This document shows positions 11,506 to 22,824 of a DNA stretch of 64,000 nt, piece after piece. This DNA is from Arctopsyche grandis. Lineage: Eukaryota; Arthropoda; Insecta; Trichoptera; Hydropsychidae. Location: positions 10,142,501-10,206,500 of the forward strand of contig NC_135367.1 of NCBI RefSeq assembly GCF_051622035.1, given 5' to 3'. The notes under the pieces were generated by a model. The model saw only the letters and a program-made list of their open reading frames with translations. It searched no databases and had not been told where the DNA came from. A program made the translations under genes and the position numbers. The first letter of the stretch is position 1. The number at the start of each line of letters is the position of its first letter.

Positions 11506-11815
11506 AAGGAATCGGGATCAGGTCCTGGAACAGGAATCCGGATCCCGAACTTAAATTGAAATCCGGAACCAGAACTGAAAAAGGAATCTGGATATGGAAC
11601 TGAACAAAGAATCCGGAAAAGGAAACTGAAGAAAAAGGAAAACGTATCCGGAAATTAAAAAGGCATCCAGATACGGAACTGAAAAAGGTATCCGGATCCG
11701 AAAAGAAAAAAAGAATTCGGAACTGGAACTGAAAAAGGAATCGGGAATCGGAATTGAAATCAGAACCGGAAATCGGAATCGGAAACCGGAACTGAAATGA
11801 GAAAAAAAAAAGATC
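11506..11815. repeat. Degenerate GGAAT/CCGGA purine-rich minisatellite
   Basis: Loose repetition of a unit like AAAGGAATCCGGATA(C/T)GGAACTG, with variable length and many changes, over about 300 bp. The strand bias (purines on the plus strand) is strong. No gene function is apparent. Confidence 0.6.
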
Positions 11816-11973
11816 TTATAGATGTATGTATTTTTAATGAACTTTAAGAACAATACCTGTGATGATTGTTAATTTTTAAAATAAGAAAGTATTACGTAAA
11901 AGGTACGATTTCATTTATTTTTTAAACATATTTTTGTTACAATTTATTATTTTAAATATATTATTGTTATGAT

Positions 11974-12106
11974 TAGTCACCGGACCCAGAAGGTGCCGCG
12001 TATTGTTCAAAGGTTGTAAATGCATTGTTAAAGGTTTGCCGAACCTTTTTTACAAAGGATTTACAGCAATGGAACAATGGATAGCACTGTGACTATCCTA
12101 CCTCTA
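11974..12106. mobile_element. hAT-type MITE, 133 bp, TSD GTTATGAT
   Basis: An exact 8-bp duplication GTTATGAT flanks it (11966-11973 and 12107-12114). It begins TAGTCACCGG and ends CTACCTCTA. The core contains TTGTAAATGCATTGTTAAAGG and a near-complement further on (TTTACAAAGGATTTACAGC), so the element folds back on itself. Same family as 7,162, 34,771 and 41,707. Confidence 0.8.
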
Positions 12107-12255
12107 GTTATGATTTTCTCCAGAATCAGTCATTTGTACGTCCCGACATGGAGCCCCAAAGGTATTCCAAAGGTATTCCAGGCCCTGGAACTTTATCCCG
12201 ACTTCCCCCTCCCATCAGCCCTACATATAGTTATATTATACTGTTCAGTGATTAT

Positions 12256-12440
12256 AGCCCACAAAGCGCTCGCCCAAGTCACTAAAATCTCTATAACGGA
12301 ACATCTGGCAGCCGAAAAGTTCGTCATACTAACGAGAACTCGAGTGCCAAATATTCCCTATTCGCGATTTTCATGGAAAAAATCGTATTTTGTGCGATAG
12401 CAATGTGCGTAATAATCCAATTACCATATTATACACATTT
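12256..12440. repeat. Dispersed repeat shared with 15.9 and 35.05 kb
   Basis: The words CAAGTCACTAAAATCTC, GGAACATCTGGCA and ACTAACGAGAACTCGAGTGCCA recur at 15,920-16,000 (same order for the first two) and, inverted, at 35,045-35,125. The element is partly palindromic. All three copies flank ZAD genes. The overlapping open frame (12,077-12,400) shows no domain and I do not call it a gene. Confidence 0.5.
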
Positions 12441-12482
12441 CATGAAAGTATAACACCCAAGACTGAGAGTAACTGATTCAAA

Positions 12483-12564
12483 ATATATGTATATCGCATT
12501 GATGCGGTTTTCCGTATGTGCGAGTTCTCATGTTTCAGAAGGGTGCCTTTGAAAGCAAATGATT
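12483..12564 (-). pseudogene. Vestigial zinc finger beyond the stop of gene 2
   Basis: Just past the gene 2 stop, another frame of the minus strand still reads like a finger: a W-C..I pair, then LKSFAFKGTLLKH, then a His five residues later and a linker-like RKTA. It keeps the LKSF.FKGTL..H core found in several gene 1 and gene 2 fingers. The gene once had at least one more finger, and its present end (NGDIVIGAKSD) reads out of register. Confidence 0.6.
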
Positions 12565-15500
12565 TTAATCAGATTTTGCACCAATGACGATATCCCCATT
12601 GTGAGTTTTGATGTGTGCCAATAACATGGAGCGATCATGAAATGATTTTGGACATATTCTACATTGGTGAGGATTTTCCCCAGTGTGAGTTCTCAAGTGT
12701 CTCACAAGAACAGATTTAAGATTATATGATTTAAGGCACAGTTCACATTGATATGGTTTTTCTCCAGTGTGAGTTCTTATATGTTTTACAAGGGCAGGCT
12801 TTGTAGTAAATGATTTGGAACATATTTCACACAGATGAGGTTTTTCTCCAGTGTGAGTTCTAATATGATCGATCAACGAAGATTTTGTAGCATATGATTT
12901 AAAGCAGATTTCGCAGGGGTGTGGTCTTTCATGTGTGTGAGTTCTTAAATGTTTCACAAGAGTACCTTTGAAACCAAATGCTTTTGAACAAATTTCACAT
13001 TTGTGAGGTCTTTCTCCAGTATGAATTTTATTGTGTGACAATAAGCTTGAACTTTGATTAAATGATTTTAAGCATATTCTACATTCGTAAGGTTTTTCTC
13101 CAGTGTGAGTTCTCATATGTTTTACAAGGCAACTTTTTTTAATAAATGATTTGCAACAGATTTCGCATTGGTGAGGTTTTTCCCCAGTGTGAGTTTTCAT
13201 ATGTTTTACAAGGGCAGACTTTATAGTAAATGATTTGAAACATGTTTCGCACAGGTGAGGTTTCTCTCCAGTGTGAGTTCTAATATGATCGACCAATGAA
13301 GATTTTGTAGAATATGATTTAAAGCAGATGTCGCACGTATGCGGTTTTTCATGTGTATGGGTTCTTAAATGTTTCACAAGAGTGCCTTTAAAACCAAATG
13401 ATTTTGAACAAACTTCACATTTGTGAGGTCTTTCTCCAGTATGAATTTTGTTGTGTGACAACAAGCTTGAACTTTGATTAAATGATTTTGAGCAAATTCT
13501 ACATTGGTAAGGTTTTTCTCCGGTGTGAGTTCTCAAGTGTATCACAAGAAGAGATTTAAGACCATATGATTTTGAACACAGTTCGCATTGGTAAGGTTTT
13601 TCCCCAGTGTGAGTTCTCATATGTTTTACAAGGCCACTTCTTTTAGTCCAAGATTTGAAACAGATTTTGCATTGGTGAGGTTTTTCCCCAGTGTGAGTTA
13701 TCTTATGATCCACCAGTGAAGATTTTGAAGCATATGACTTAAAGCAGATTTCGCACTGGTGCGGTTTTTCCTGTGTGTGGGTTCTTAAATGCTTCACAAG
13801 ATTACCTCTGAAACCAAATGATTTTGAACAAATTTTACATTTGTGAGGTTTTTCTCCATTATGAGTTTTAATGTGTGAGAACAAGCTTGAATTTTGATTA
13901 AATGATTTTAAGCAAATTTTACACTGGTAAGGTTTTTCTCCGGTGTGAGTTCTCAAGTGTATCACAAGAGAAGATTTAAGACCATATGATTTCGGACACA
14001 GTTCGCATTGATAAGGTTTTTCCCCAGTGTGGGTTCTCATATGTTTTACAAGTTCACTTCTTTTAGTACATGGTTTGAAACAGATTTCACATTTGTGAGG
14101 ATTTTCTCCTGTGTGAGTTATCATGTGATATTTCAGTGATGATTTTGTAGCATATGACTTCAAGCAGATTTCGCACTGGTGTGATCTTTCCTGTCTGTGG
14201 GTTTTTAAATGTTTCGCAAGATTACCTGTGAAACCAAAAGATTTTGAACAAATTTCACATTTGTGAGGTTTTTCTCCATTATGAATCTTAATGTGTGAGA
14301 ATAAGCTTGAATTTTGATTAAATGATTTTAAGCAAATTCTACATTGGTAAGGTTTTTCTCCGGTATGAGTTCTCAAGTGTATCACAAGAAGAGATTTAAG
14401 ACCATATGATTTTGGACACAATTCGCATTGGTAAGGTTTTTCCCCAGTATGAGTTATAATATGCTTCATAAGTGAATACTTAAATGTAAATGATTTAAAA
14501 CAGGTGTCACATTTGTGAAGTTTTACCCCTTCGTGTATTTTCAAGTGGGTCACAAGATAACTTCTCAAAAGAAACGATCTTGAACAAACATCGCATTGGT
14601 AAGTTTTTTCCCCAGCATGAGTACTCAAATGTTTCGCAAAGGTGGACTTACGCCTAAATGTTTTAGAACAAGTAGCACATTTATAAGACTTATCGTCAGT
14701 TGATATATCAGTGGTCTTTTTTTCGGGCATCTGTAAAATATATTATACATTTATTTTTAAATTTTTTTTAAATGGTATATTTCACACTAACGCGATATAA
14801 TATTACCGGTTCAGTTTTATCTACTATTGAACATTGGATCTCTTTGAAGCCTTCCAATTTCCATTCATTCTTTTCATCATTATCGGGAGAATCAGAGATA
14901 ACCGGTTCAGAATCAAATTCGTTTTGCCATATTAAATCATCCAGTAAAATTTCTTCTCTTTTGATATCCAAACACTGGGTTAGTCTCAGTTTCAACGTTT
15001 CATCACTTTGAATGCAGATGTTTTTAAAATTGCTAAGCAAATTCAGGCTATTTTCACACATAATGCAAATCACTTCTGGCAGCCTGTCACCTTTCTTAAC
15101 CTGAAAAACAGTAAATTTTGGAAATGAATTATATAATGTCAACGACGAGACCCACAAACAGTAAACAGTGCTAAGTGCAGCGAGGCATTAGAAACACTAG
15201 GTTTGCAAATGTCATGACAGCATTGACAACTACATATGTACATATATTATGCAACTGTCAGACCACATTTTATGTATTGTGGAATAATATAAAAAATAGT
15301 AAATTTTTCAATTACAGATTAACTTCAAAAATTGCAGAATAGAGTTATGTATGTTACAGTTACGTCGAATTGGATGAATGTTAGTGATACTTTGAAAGTA
15401 CGTATGTTGGTTTTTATTAATAAATCAGATAAGAAAATCTGGTAAATGTAAATGTAAATAAATAATATATGAAACCGACCTGTAGCTGACAGCAGTTTGA

Positions 15501-15587
15501 AATGCGTTGCACTAAAGGTTCAGGATTATCAAAGATGGAGACAAACGACTCGGCTGGTGCTGAGCAGAGACAAAGTCGACACTCCAT
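12565..15587 (-). CDS. ZAD-C2H2 zinc finger protein 2, 25 fingers
   Basis: Three coding exons on the minus strand: 15587-15480, 15100-14807 and 14730-12565, giving 855 aa. Zinc ligands of the ZAD domain are C3, C6, C48 and C51. The acidic linker (EEILLDDLIW, DSPDND) is almost the same as in gene 1. Exon 3 carries 25 C2H2 fingers. Fingers 4-8, 9-13 and partly 14-18 are copies of one five-finger block (helix cores SYGLKS, SFNQ.SS, SFGF.G, SYA.KSS, then a basic KR-type finger), so the array grew by ~420-bp duplications. The start is the ATG before ECRLC, where gene 1 has two ATGs. Exon 2 is 294 nt. Intron 1 is longer than in gene 1 because a LINE fragment sits in it. Likely nuclear DNA-binding regulator; targets unknown. 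The C-terminus is frameshifted relative to an ancestral longer finger array. Confidence 0.9.
15243..15470 (+). mobile_element. 5'-truncated LINE fragment in intron 1 of gene 2
   Basis: Plus-strand reading gives ATVRPHFMYCGII and, in a shifted frame, LQKLQNRVMYVT, both typical of the end of a LINE reverse transcriptase (VRP.FDYC..W, LQ.LQNRAMR). It ends in an A-rich tail with AAATGTAAATAAATAA. The matching intron in gene 1 lacks this segment, so it inserted after the gene duplication. It lies opposite to gene 2 transcription. Confidence 0.6.
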
Positions 15588-15900
15588 TATTAGCCCCTTC
15601 TCGCCAATTTCAATCCGTACCTAAAAAAATGCTACTGTCAAAATATACAGAGTGTCAAAACTTCGACATTTCACAAAAATCATACAAAATTTGCAGCCAT
15701 TTTTATGTTTTATCGAGCAGACTTTGACTGTTTATGCATATGCGTATAAAACTATTAAACTGGATTTGATTCTTCGTCATCGATTAAACTGCGTCGAGAA
15801 CAGTCGTTTTTGTAGAGAGGCCGAAACCGATACTAGTAGACTGGAATTCTAGTTGACTAGCATACAAATCGGTTGGAGTCTGCGCACACAGAGCCTGCGG
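15588..15900. other. Upstream region of gene 2, no other gene
   Basis: The first ~140 bp match the gene 1 upstream region, apart from a short deletion relative to gene 1. The rest has no recognisable feature. Open frames here have no domain. Confidence 0.4.
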
Positions 15901-15904
15901 TTCG

Positions 15905-16060
15905 GTGATTATTTCGCAAAAAGCGATCTCGCGCAAGTCACTAAAATCTCAATCACAGAACATCTGGCACTTGAGTTCTCGTTAGTACAATATTTCGCGT
16001 GGATAGCTTTCGATTGATGGAGTTTTTGGGTTCCAGATGTTCCATGATAAGAACCGTTTC
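15905..16060. repeat. Dispersed repeat, copy shared with 35.0 kb (inverted) and 12.3 kb
   Basis: The reverse complement contains CTAACGAGAACTCAAGTGCCA, GAGATTTTAGTGACTTGCGC and GCGAAATAATC, matching 35,045-35,115 closely. A second shared word (ATTGATGGAGTTTTTGGG) extends the match to about 16,030. Boundaries are not clear. Confidence 0.5.
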
Positions 16061-16270
16061 CGACACGGTCTCTGAAATATCGCCAACATCCCCCACGGCT
16101 GTCGAGGATATTGAGGGGATCGTTAATAATTAAAGCCACGCCCCCTGGCACCATGGATGAAACATTTTAGATACACGGCCTTGATATCAAGATATAGCGA
16201 ACGCTTTCCGATATTGGGGCTTGATACAGGTGATACTGTTAGTGATATTGACTGTGTAGCATGCCTAAAG

Positions 16271-16772
16271 TGACCATACGCCCCGTTTTGAACGGGACCG
16301 TCCCATTTTAGTTAGCCTGTCCCGCTATCCTCAAGCACAGCTTCGGGACGTCGAAATGTCCCGTTTTAAAAAAGAGAGCAACAAACGGTAACAATTAAAA
16401 AAAAAGTGCCAAAATTTAACTAGCTTGATACAGTGTGTATCGGTACATATGGCACAAGAACAAATAAAAATTACAGCTGCTGAGTTCTATAAAGTAAGCA
16501 AAGAATATTTGGAGCAGTGGACTTTGTTCTTTGAAGAATTAGAAATATTTGAATGGGCGGATTTAACCAAAATACCTACGTGGGAAGAAATTCAAGGTGT
16601 AATGGATATATTGATTCAAAAGGGATTTATTAATTGTAATCAAGATACAGAAGTAGTTGATGAATATTCACTTATTACTAACTATATTACACCGCAAAAA
16701 GTGACAGAATGGAACATTGGGAACGTTTCAATCGAAAGTCGTTCGGTGCAATTGTTCCAACCAGGGTTGTAG
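16271..16772 (+). mobile_element. hAT-like transposon fragment with coding remnant
   Basis: The left terminus is GTGACCATACGCCCCGTTTTG. From ATG at 16449 a frame reads MAQEQIKITAAEF, then a YK..KEYLEQW and FEWADL pattern, and stops at 16772 (about 107 aa). That FY...YLEQW....F.W.DL pattern matches an internal region of hAT-like transposases found in many insect genomes, and the weaker pattern FYQTCNDYMNNW is present in the related repeat at 20.6 kb. No dimerisation domain or right terminus is found, so this is a partial copy. Family call moderate. Confidence 0.5.
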
Positions 16773-16819
16773 AATAGCCGGTACCCGCCACCTTTTATTG
16801 GCACGGGCATAAAAATTTA

Positions 16820-17385
16820 AAAATCAAAATAGTATAAAAGTTTAATTTTTTCGAAAAGTTTTACCACTTTTGCAATATTTTTCACCCAAGCTCGATGACA
16901 AGGAGCGCTGTCATGCATAAAAATGCTGTCAGAATCAAGAATACCACCAGGCTTTATGTGAGGCACCAGATGTGTCTTTAGCACATTTAAATATTGGTCC
17001 CCATTCATGGACCCATTGACGAAATAAATGGGCCCTGGACCTTTTTTTCGCTTATGACGGCTCAAACCATTGTCTAGGCTGAATGTCTAATTGTGCTATC
17101 AATACATGAGGGTAGGTAGCGTTTTCGGGGGGTGCGACGAAAAAATAGACGGCTTTGTGTCATGAACTGAAGGATACATTCATCGCTCGAAGAATTTCTT
17201 CGAAATTTAGCACTACACCACTGGTTCCAACACATTCGCACCAATAATTTAAATAATAAAACTTTCGTATACTTATTGAATACATTTAATGCATGCCCGG
17301 AACTAATGCACCCATAGAAAGAGTCTTGAACAAGTTGTGGACGACCGAAAAAACGCAATTGAGAGTCGCAGTTCTTAAAGCGATG
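16820..17385 (-). mobile_element. Tc1-like transposase relic
   Basis: Minus-strand frames read DECILQF and YLPSCIDSTIRHS, then, in another frame, GPIYFVNGSMNGDQYL and IFMHDSAPCHRA. These are the catalytic-core landmarks of Tc1-type DDE transposases (SDES.F, Y.P.C...T.KH, G.MN...Y, FMHDNAPCH). Frames shift at least once, no complete protein remains and no terminal repeats are visible. An old, dead copy. Confidence 0.7.
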
Positions 17386-18108
17386 TTGTTAATTAAAATA
17401 AATTTTAAGAAATCCTGAAAAGAATTTTATTCTTATTTAAAAGCAAACCCAGTATATTTAAGAAAATTTGTTCATCAGAAAAATATAAAACAACATAATT
17501 TTTTTATATTTATATTATTCATTCCTGTTCTTTTCTTTTCTCCATCAACATTCCTGTTCTTTTCCCATTCACAAGCTCCTTCCAACAACAACGCGATTAT
17601 ACATAGTTTTTCGTTCGATAAACGCCGAAACATTTTTGCTGACTTGTATTCTGACGTGTAGCTACAAATGCACGTGTATGCATTCATATTGTAAGTACTC
17701 GACAATACAATACGACGTAAGCAATATTGCGCCGTATCGTCATGGCCTGTAATGTATAAGTAAGCTGATTATGCCTTGCACTCGGCGAAAGTGCTGTGAG
17801 CGTGACGTGACCGCGACGTGTAGGTAGATATGAATAGAAATGTAATAAAATGACATATTTGAAACGGAGTCGTGCAGTGCTGTTAAGTATGAACAGACCT
17901 TTATTCGTCTGCACCCGTCGGCGATCCCGGTCGCATCGAAACGCATAGGACGCACGTGTATATGTGCGTGCCAGTAGGTGTTGGGGCGTGGCTACGAGTG
18001 CGTGAGAGCAAGCTATGCGCGCCTCTGCCGGCCGCTGCGCGCACTTTATTTGACATTTGTTTGACTTTTGTGTTCATACGTACGTTGAATTGCAATATGT
18101 AATGCGCG
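17386..18108. other. Spacer, GC-richer at the right end
   Basis: AT-rich to about 17,600, then GC-richer with many CG dinucleotides (17,740-18,060). Several overlapping short frames on the minus strand reflect composition only. A promoter-like CpG-rich patch is possible, ahead of the small frame at 18,109, but this is inference. Confidence 0.35.
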
Positions 18109-18312
18109 ATGCCGAAGTGCACACGCCATCCACTCCCAAAAGATAACATTTATTATGACTATATGCGTGTCTTGCGAGTCCTGAAAGATACATATACAAG
18201 TGAACGAACTTCCATATGCACTTCCGTACACAACGACTACATTGTCAAATGGATGAACAATTACACTGAGCAACAAAAAATCACGTTTTTGAGTTACCAG
18301 AGCAGAGACTAA
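18109..18312 (+). CDS. Small open frame, 67 aa, unrecognised
   Basis: ATG at 18109, TAA at 18310-18312. The peptide begins MPKCTRHPLPKDNIYYDY, has mixed charge and contains VKWMNNYTEQQKITF. There is no signal peptide or membrane segment. The start lies just after a GC-rich stretch, which would suit a promoter. It matches no family I know; it may be a microprotein, an exon or a transposon remnant. Confidence 0.2.
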   Translation: MPKCTRHPLPKDNIYYDYMRVLRVLKDTYTSERTSICTSVHNDYIVKWMNNYTEQQKITFLSYQSRD

Positions 18313-18584
18313 CCAATCATTACTAAGTTTGACCTACTGGATTCGACTATGATAATGATTTTTGTTGTTTGGGTCTCCTTAACGAGATATGAGGGTTTAA
18401 AAAAATGCGCGATTTTTAGTTTTTCGGCTTTTGCGGTCTTTAATTCAAAATCTAGTATTTCTGTGATCAAAGTGAGTATTGGAATCAATAGTCAGATGTT
18501 TTTTCTATTGATTGTGATTTTTTATTGTTTTAAAATACTTATAATTAAATTTCTAGCGAATTTTAAAAGTCAAAAATACAGTAA
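18313..18584. other. AT-rich spacer
   Basis: T-rich DNA with no supported gene. The frame running through it (18,349-18,681) encodes only a hydrophobic, Ile/Phe-rich string expected from T-rich sequence. Confidence 0.4.
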
Positions 18585-19634
18585 CATGCAGAGAAATCGC
18601 ATCACTTTCAATTGTTCGATGTTTTCGATTTTTTTAAATTACATGAAGCTATACACAAGTTTTTTTGGTTTTATTATTTGATTTCAACTATTTAACATGT
18701 TTTACGATTAAAAAAGATTTTTTTATTGTATTTAAATTATAAAATTAAAAAAATTTTATTTATTGTATTTAAAATAAGTGATTGATATCATTAAACAAAT
18801 TTAATAGCATTTTATTAAGTTTGGACGGCTATTTTTTTACAAATAAAAAAATACAAAGAGAAAGTACATAGATATTCATCACTAAAATAACCAGACAATA
18901 GCCCCGATAGATAATAGACACACTGATAACTGAAATGTTCGTTCGGCTTTCTCCTCATCCAATTTATTCTGTCGGAGTCGCCAATATTAAACTTGCTCTC
19001 GTCAGTAAAGATTACATTCTCCCAATCATCTTAAGTCCAAATTTTGTGGAATTTTTCGCAGTAAAACCATCTTTTTCCATATAACTGCCGTTAAAAAGGG
19101 TTTAGGGTCACTAAAATGACCAGACAATAGTCCAGACTTACAACCTATCGAATATTTACAGGCTATTATGAAGCAAAGGGAATAAAAACAACACCCTGGG
19201 GCAAATTATGAGTTAAAAAAACTGTTGAAAATGTATGGTTTGCAGAAATTTCGGACGACATACTAAAAAAAGTCGTATTGTCCCCACCGGCAGGTACCAT
19301 CCCATCATAGAAGCAAGACGATTGACTAGTGATTATTATATTACTATTTATTGTTGTCATATGTGCATTGCCTATGTATTTTAATTCATAGAAAAATATA
19401 TACTGTAATATTATTTTAGCTAGAGACATTTGAAATACATATAAGAAAAATGCCCTATTTTGCATTTTTTTTTAAATTCGTATCTCGCCTTAATTTAAAA
19501 ATATAAATAATATTTTTTAATCGTAAAACATGTTAAATAGTTGAAATCAAATAATAAAACCAAAAAAACTTGTGTATAGCTTCATGTAATTAAAAAAAAT
19601 CGAACAATTGAAAGTGATGCGATTTCTCTGCATG
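18585..19634. mobile_element. Rearranged Tc1-like element with ~135-bp inverted arms
   Basis: The arms at 18585-18722 and 19511-19634 are near-perfect reverse complements (CATGCAGAGAAATCGC at the outer end, TAAAACATG inside). Between them, 18,940-19,090 on the minus strand reads WENVIFTDESKFN and W.RRKPNE, while 19,110-19,310 on the plus strand reads PDNSPDLQPIE in one frame and ENVWFAEISDDILKKVV in another. These are Tc1 catalytic-core pieces on opposite strands. The PDNSP-coding word also occurs twice (18,890 and 19,115). An inversion or fusion of two copies is the simplest reading. Dead element. Confidence 0.65.
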
Positions 19635-19867
19635 TATATATTTTATTACGGATTTTTTCTCTGTGCTATTTTGCATTTTTTTTGGTCAGTTTTTTATTTC
19701 ACCACGTTCATAAGGATTGGTTTTCTATCTCCATATTTTATATTTTTATCTAAATGTACTAACTCGATCGGTGATTGCTCGAGTTAGTACGCTTGCACCA
19801 ACGTTTCTAGTGTACGCTCACTGAAACTGAACGAAAGTCTTTCTTAGTAAATAGTATAAATAAAGAA

Positions 19868-20285
19868 TGAAATTTTCGGATAGAAATCATTATTGACAAC
19901 ATCACCAATTAATTATATTCTAATACATATGCACATAAATATGTAGATTACATCGATTGTTTATAATAATGTGACATGTTAAGACAAACAAAATCAATCA
20001 ACTACATATCGTTCAGCTGATGAAAGCATAGATTAATAAAAACAGTACGCATATTATCAAAATAATGTATGTATGTATGTTCAGATGCATACATAAATGG
20101 TACACTGACGAAAAATTTTGTATATTTTACCATTTTCATAAAAATCATCATCTATTCTGAATTAGTGTTAAAAACATAGATAAAGTAACAATATGGGTGT
20201 CTTTTACACGTGAGTTAGTAAAGCATGTTACAGTGTCCACATAATAAATCCAATATATTGAACATGCATGTACGCTTTATATGTA
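19868..20285 (+). repeat. Segment duplicated at 28.5-29.4 kb
   Basis: From AAATTTTCGGATAGAAATCATTA to TTATATGTACGCTGACCATACG, this segment is matched at 28,522-29,390, where a retroposon-like insertion splits it. Shared words include ACATCGATTGTTTATAATAATG and ATCGTTCAGCTGATGAAAGC. Both copies lead straight into the hAT-like repeat that follows, so the two belong to one larger repeat. Confidence 0.7.
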
Positions 20286-20286
20286 C

Positions 20287-20899
20287 GCTGACCATACGTC
20301 AATTATTTAAGAGGACAGTCCTTTATTTCACTGTTCCGTTTTAGATTTATTTATTTTCTAAAATTTTTACTTTGTCCTTTAATTTGCGTGAAGTCAATGC
20401 GTGAAATATCCATATATTTAAAATAATTGAAACTTATAGCTTATGTCAATAAATTGAAAGAAAATATGTAAGGTTTTTACTTATAAATATCAAAAAAGTA
20501 ATTTTAGATTTAGAAATAGCCAAATATATTAATGCCAAAATATTAATAGATGTAATTCATAAATTTTATCAAACCTGTAATGATTATATGAATAACTGGG
20601 ACAAATGCTTCGTAGAAAGTGGAAATAGAAGGATTTTAATGGGTCCTATTACAAGATCTGCCTCAGTGGAGGAAGATTAAGGATAGCTATTTGTTTATTT
20701 CTGACGAATTAGACAAATGAAAAGATCGAAGGTGGCAACAAAATGACAAACCCTACCAACACAGGTAGGTTGAAATTTTCGAATATTTTACATATCAAAA
20801 AGGTTCCTTTCAAAAATATTTTAAAAATCGTTGAATTTTCCTTGTCTCCCTGGATCTAATGTCTCCCCATGGAACGAATATTTTCATTAGTGAACAATA
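20287..20899 (+). mobile_element. Decayed hAT-like repeat, copy b
   Basis: It starts CTGACCATACGTC and runs to TTTTCATTAGTGAACAATA, where a Tc1-like element interrupts it. A partial frame reads LDLEIAKYINAKILIDVI, then FYQTCNDYMNNWDKCF, similar in pattern to the hAT-like remnant near 16.5 kb. Same family as 831-1389 and 29,386-31,646. Confidence 0.55.
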
Positions 20900-20901
20900 T
20901 A

Positions 20902-22489
20902 CAGACCCATGACAGATTGTTCTTACCACTAGCGTAATTTGCGAAACTTGTGACAAATTTGACAAACATGTGGGAAACACGTTTTTATTTTAACACTGGT
21001 AGATAGATTGAATTGCAACCTACATGTGGTGGTGAAAAAAACCGAAAATTTTGAAACTGGGGATGAAAGAAACAAAGAATCAGTTCACGGTCAGTTTTCG
21101 CCCTGTTAACACGCTGTGTTAATTAACAATTATTGACTTAAAAATAGACTTAAGATTTAATTATTTTTAAATATTTTAAATATAAGTTGTAAATTAATAT
21201 TATTGTGTTTTTACGTTCGCTTTAATATATTTTTTGATTTTTTAATCAAAAATTTTTTTTTTGAAATGGCTCCAAAAAAACCATTTCAGAAGATGTGAAA
21301 GTGGCCATTGCAACGCATATTAGTGAAAAGACATATAGTTACAGACAAATTGCAAAAAACCTTCATGTTTCTCACCCTACGGTAGCCCATATTGCACAAT
21401 TGGTACAATAGGGAGTTTCTCCAACTGCTACATTATACTACAAATGTGGGAGAAAACGAAAAACCACACCGCGAACGGATCGAAAAATCATCACCATAGC
21501 TTTGGAGAACCGTAAGGTGCCTAATAAAGGCATTCAAGCTATTCTGAACCAAGAGGGTATCGATATATCCAGAAGGACGATGCAACGTAGATTTCGTGAA
21601 GTTAACGTCAAGAGCCGAACTCCCATAAAAAAGCCAAAATTGACACCAACGATGAAAAAAAAGCTCAGGAACATCAGCAATGGACTGTTGATGATTGGAA
21701 AAAGGTATTGTTTCAATATTAATATTAAACTAAAAAATACTTGATAATCTCCTATGTACTAATTTTTCATTCATTTTAAGTTTGTTTCTCTGACGAAACA
21801 ATTCTAAGGACAATGACAGATTTTGTTCAATACATCAGAAGACGACCTTCCGAGAAGCTGAGCGACGAATGCACCATTCAAACAATAAAATATAATGCAT
21901 CTGTATGGTGTGGTCCGCTATTAGCGGAAAAGGGGCTAGACCCATAAGGGGCTGGACCCGTACATTGGGGCAGGATCAATACAAAAAATTTTTGTTGAAC
22001 GTATTTTTGTCTTATTTTGAATCAGAGGGGATGGATGCAAGTAATTACATTTTTATGTAAGATGTCATACGGCCAAAACAATTAACAACTACCTGACCAC
22101 AAAAAATATTCGAATTTTATTATGGCCAGGTAATTCACCGGATTTAAATCCGATTGAAAATTGTTGGGGGTATTAAAAAGTATTTTTTATAACAGCCCTA
22201 ATACTATGTTAGATAATTTAAAAGAAAAAATAATAGAAACATGGAAAAATAATTCAAAAATCAAAAAAACAATACAGTCATGCATATAGATCAATTCGGG
22301 CTGTTATAACAAATACGGGGGGGACAACTAAATATTAAGTTAATTACAATTTTTTTTTGTAAATATTATTGATGAATATATTATGCGTGTATAATAAAAA
22401 GTTTTGTTTCATTTCCTGTTCTAAAATTTAACAAAATCGACAAAAAACGAGTTTTACGCTAGTGGTAAGAACTTCCTGTCGTGGGTCTG
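20902..22489 (+). mobile_element. Tc1/mariner element, 1,588 bp, TA target
   Basis: Inverted termini CAGACCCATGACAG (left) and CAGACCCACGACAG (right, complement) are each followed inward by TTCTTACCACTAGCGTAA; TA lies on both sides. Inside, from ATG at 21,266, a transposase relic shows a helix-turn-helix region (SEDVKVAIATHI, YRQIAKNLHVS), a second one (ISRRTMQRRFREV) and the DDE end (HTAKTINNYL, WPGNSPDLNPIEN). Stops and at least two frame changes break it; the first stop comes after LVQ near 21,410. Both ends are recognisable, so it is a complete but dead copy. It interrupts the hAT-like repeat on its left. Confidence 0.85.
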
Positions 22490-22824
22490 TATGTATGTAT
22501 GTATGTACCAATCGTTCAAGAAGTTTATTCGACTGAAGTGTAGATACATGTATGGAAGACCTAAGGGTTGCATCGAGTCTGATCATGCGTATTTGGTACA
22601 GAGATTATGTAAAGGCATTTTATAAAAATAGAAACACAAATTATACACAGGTCTTTATTAATTCATTCAATTCATTTTTCACAAGGGGTAAAATGTTTAT
22701 CACATTATTCATCATATGCCTGGCTGATATAAAACATAATTTAATAGTTTATTTCATATACAAAACACAACTAGAATTTTTTATGCATAATGCAAATAAT
22801 ATTTTTTATATATACATACATATA
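22490..22824. other. AT-rich DNA, probable displaced 3' end of the galectin-like gene
   Basis: On the minus strand this lies beyond the LTR element inserted 38 bp after the galectin-like stop codon. An AATAAA on the minus strand (22,753-22,748) could be the gene's original poly(A) signal. The open frame here (22,552-22,842) has no domain. Confidence 0.35.
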
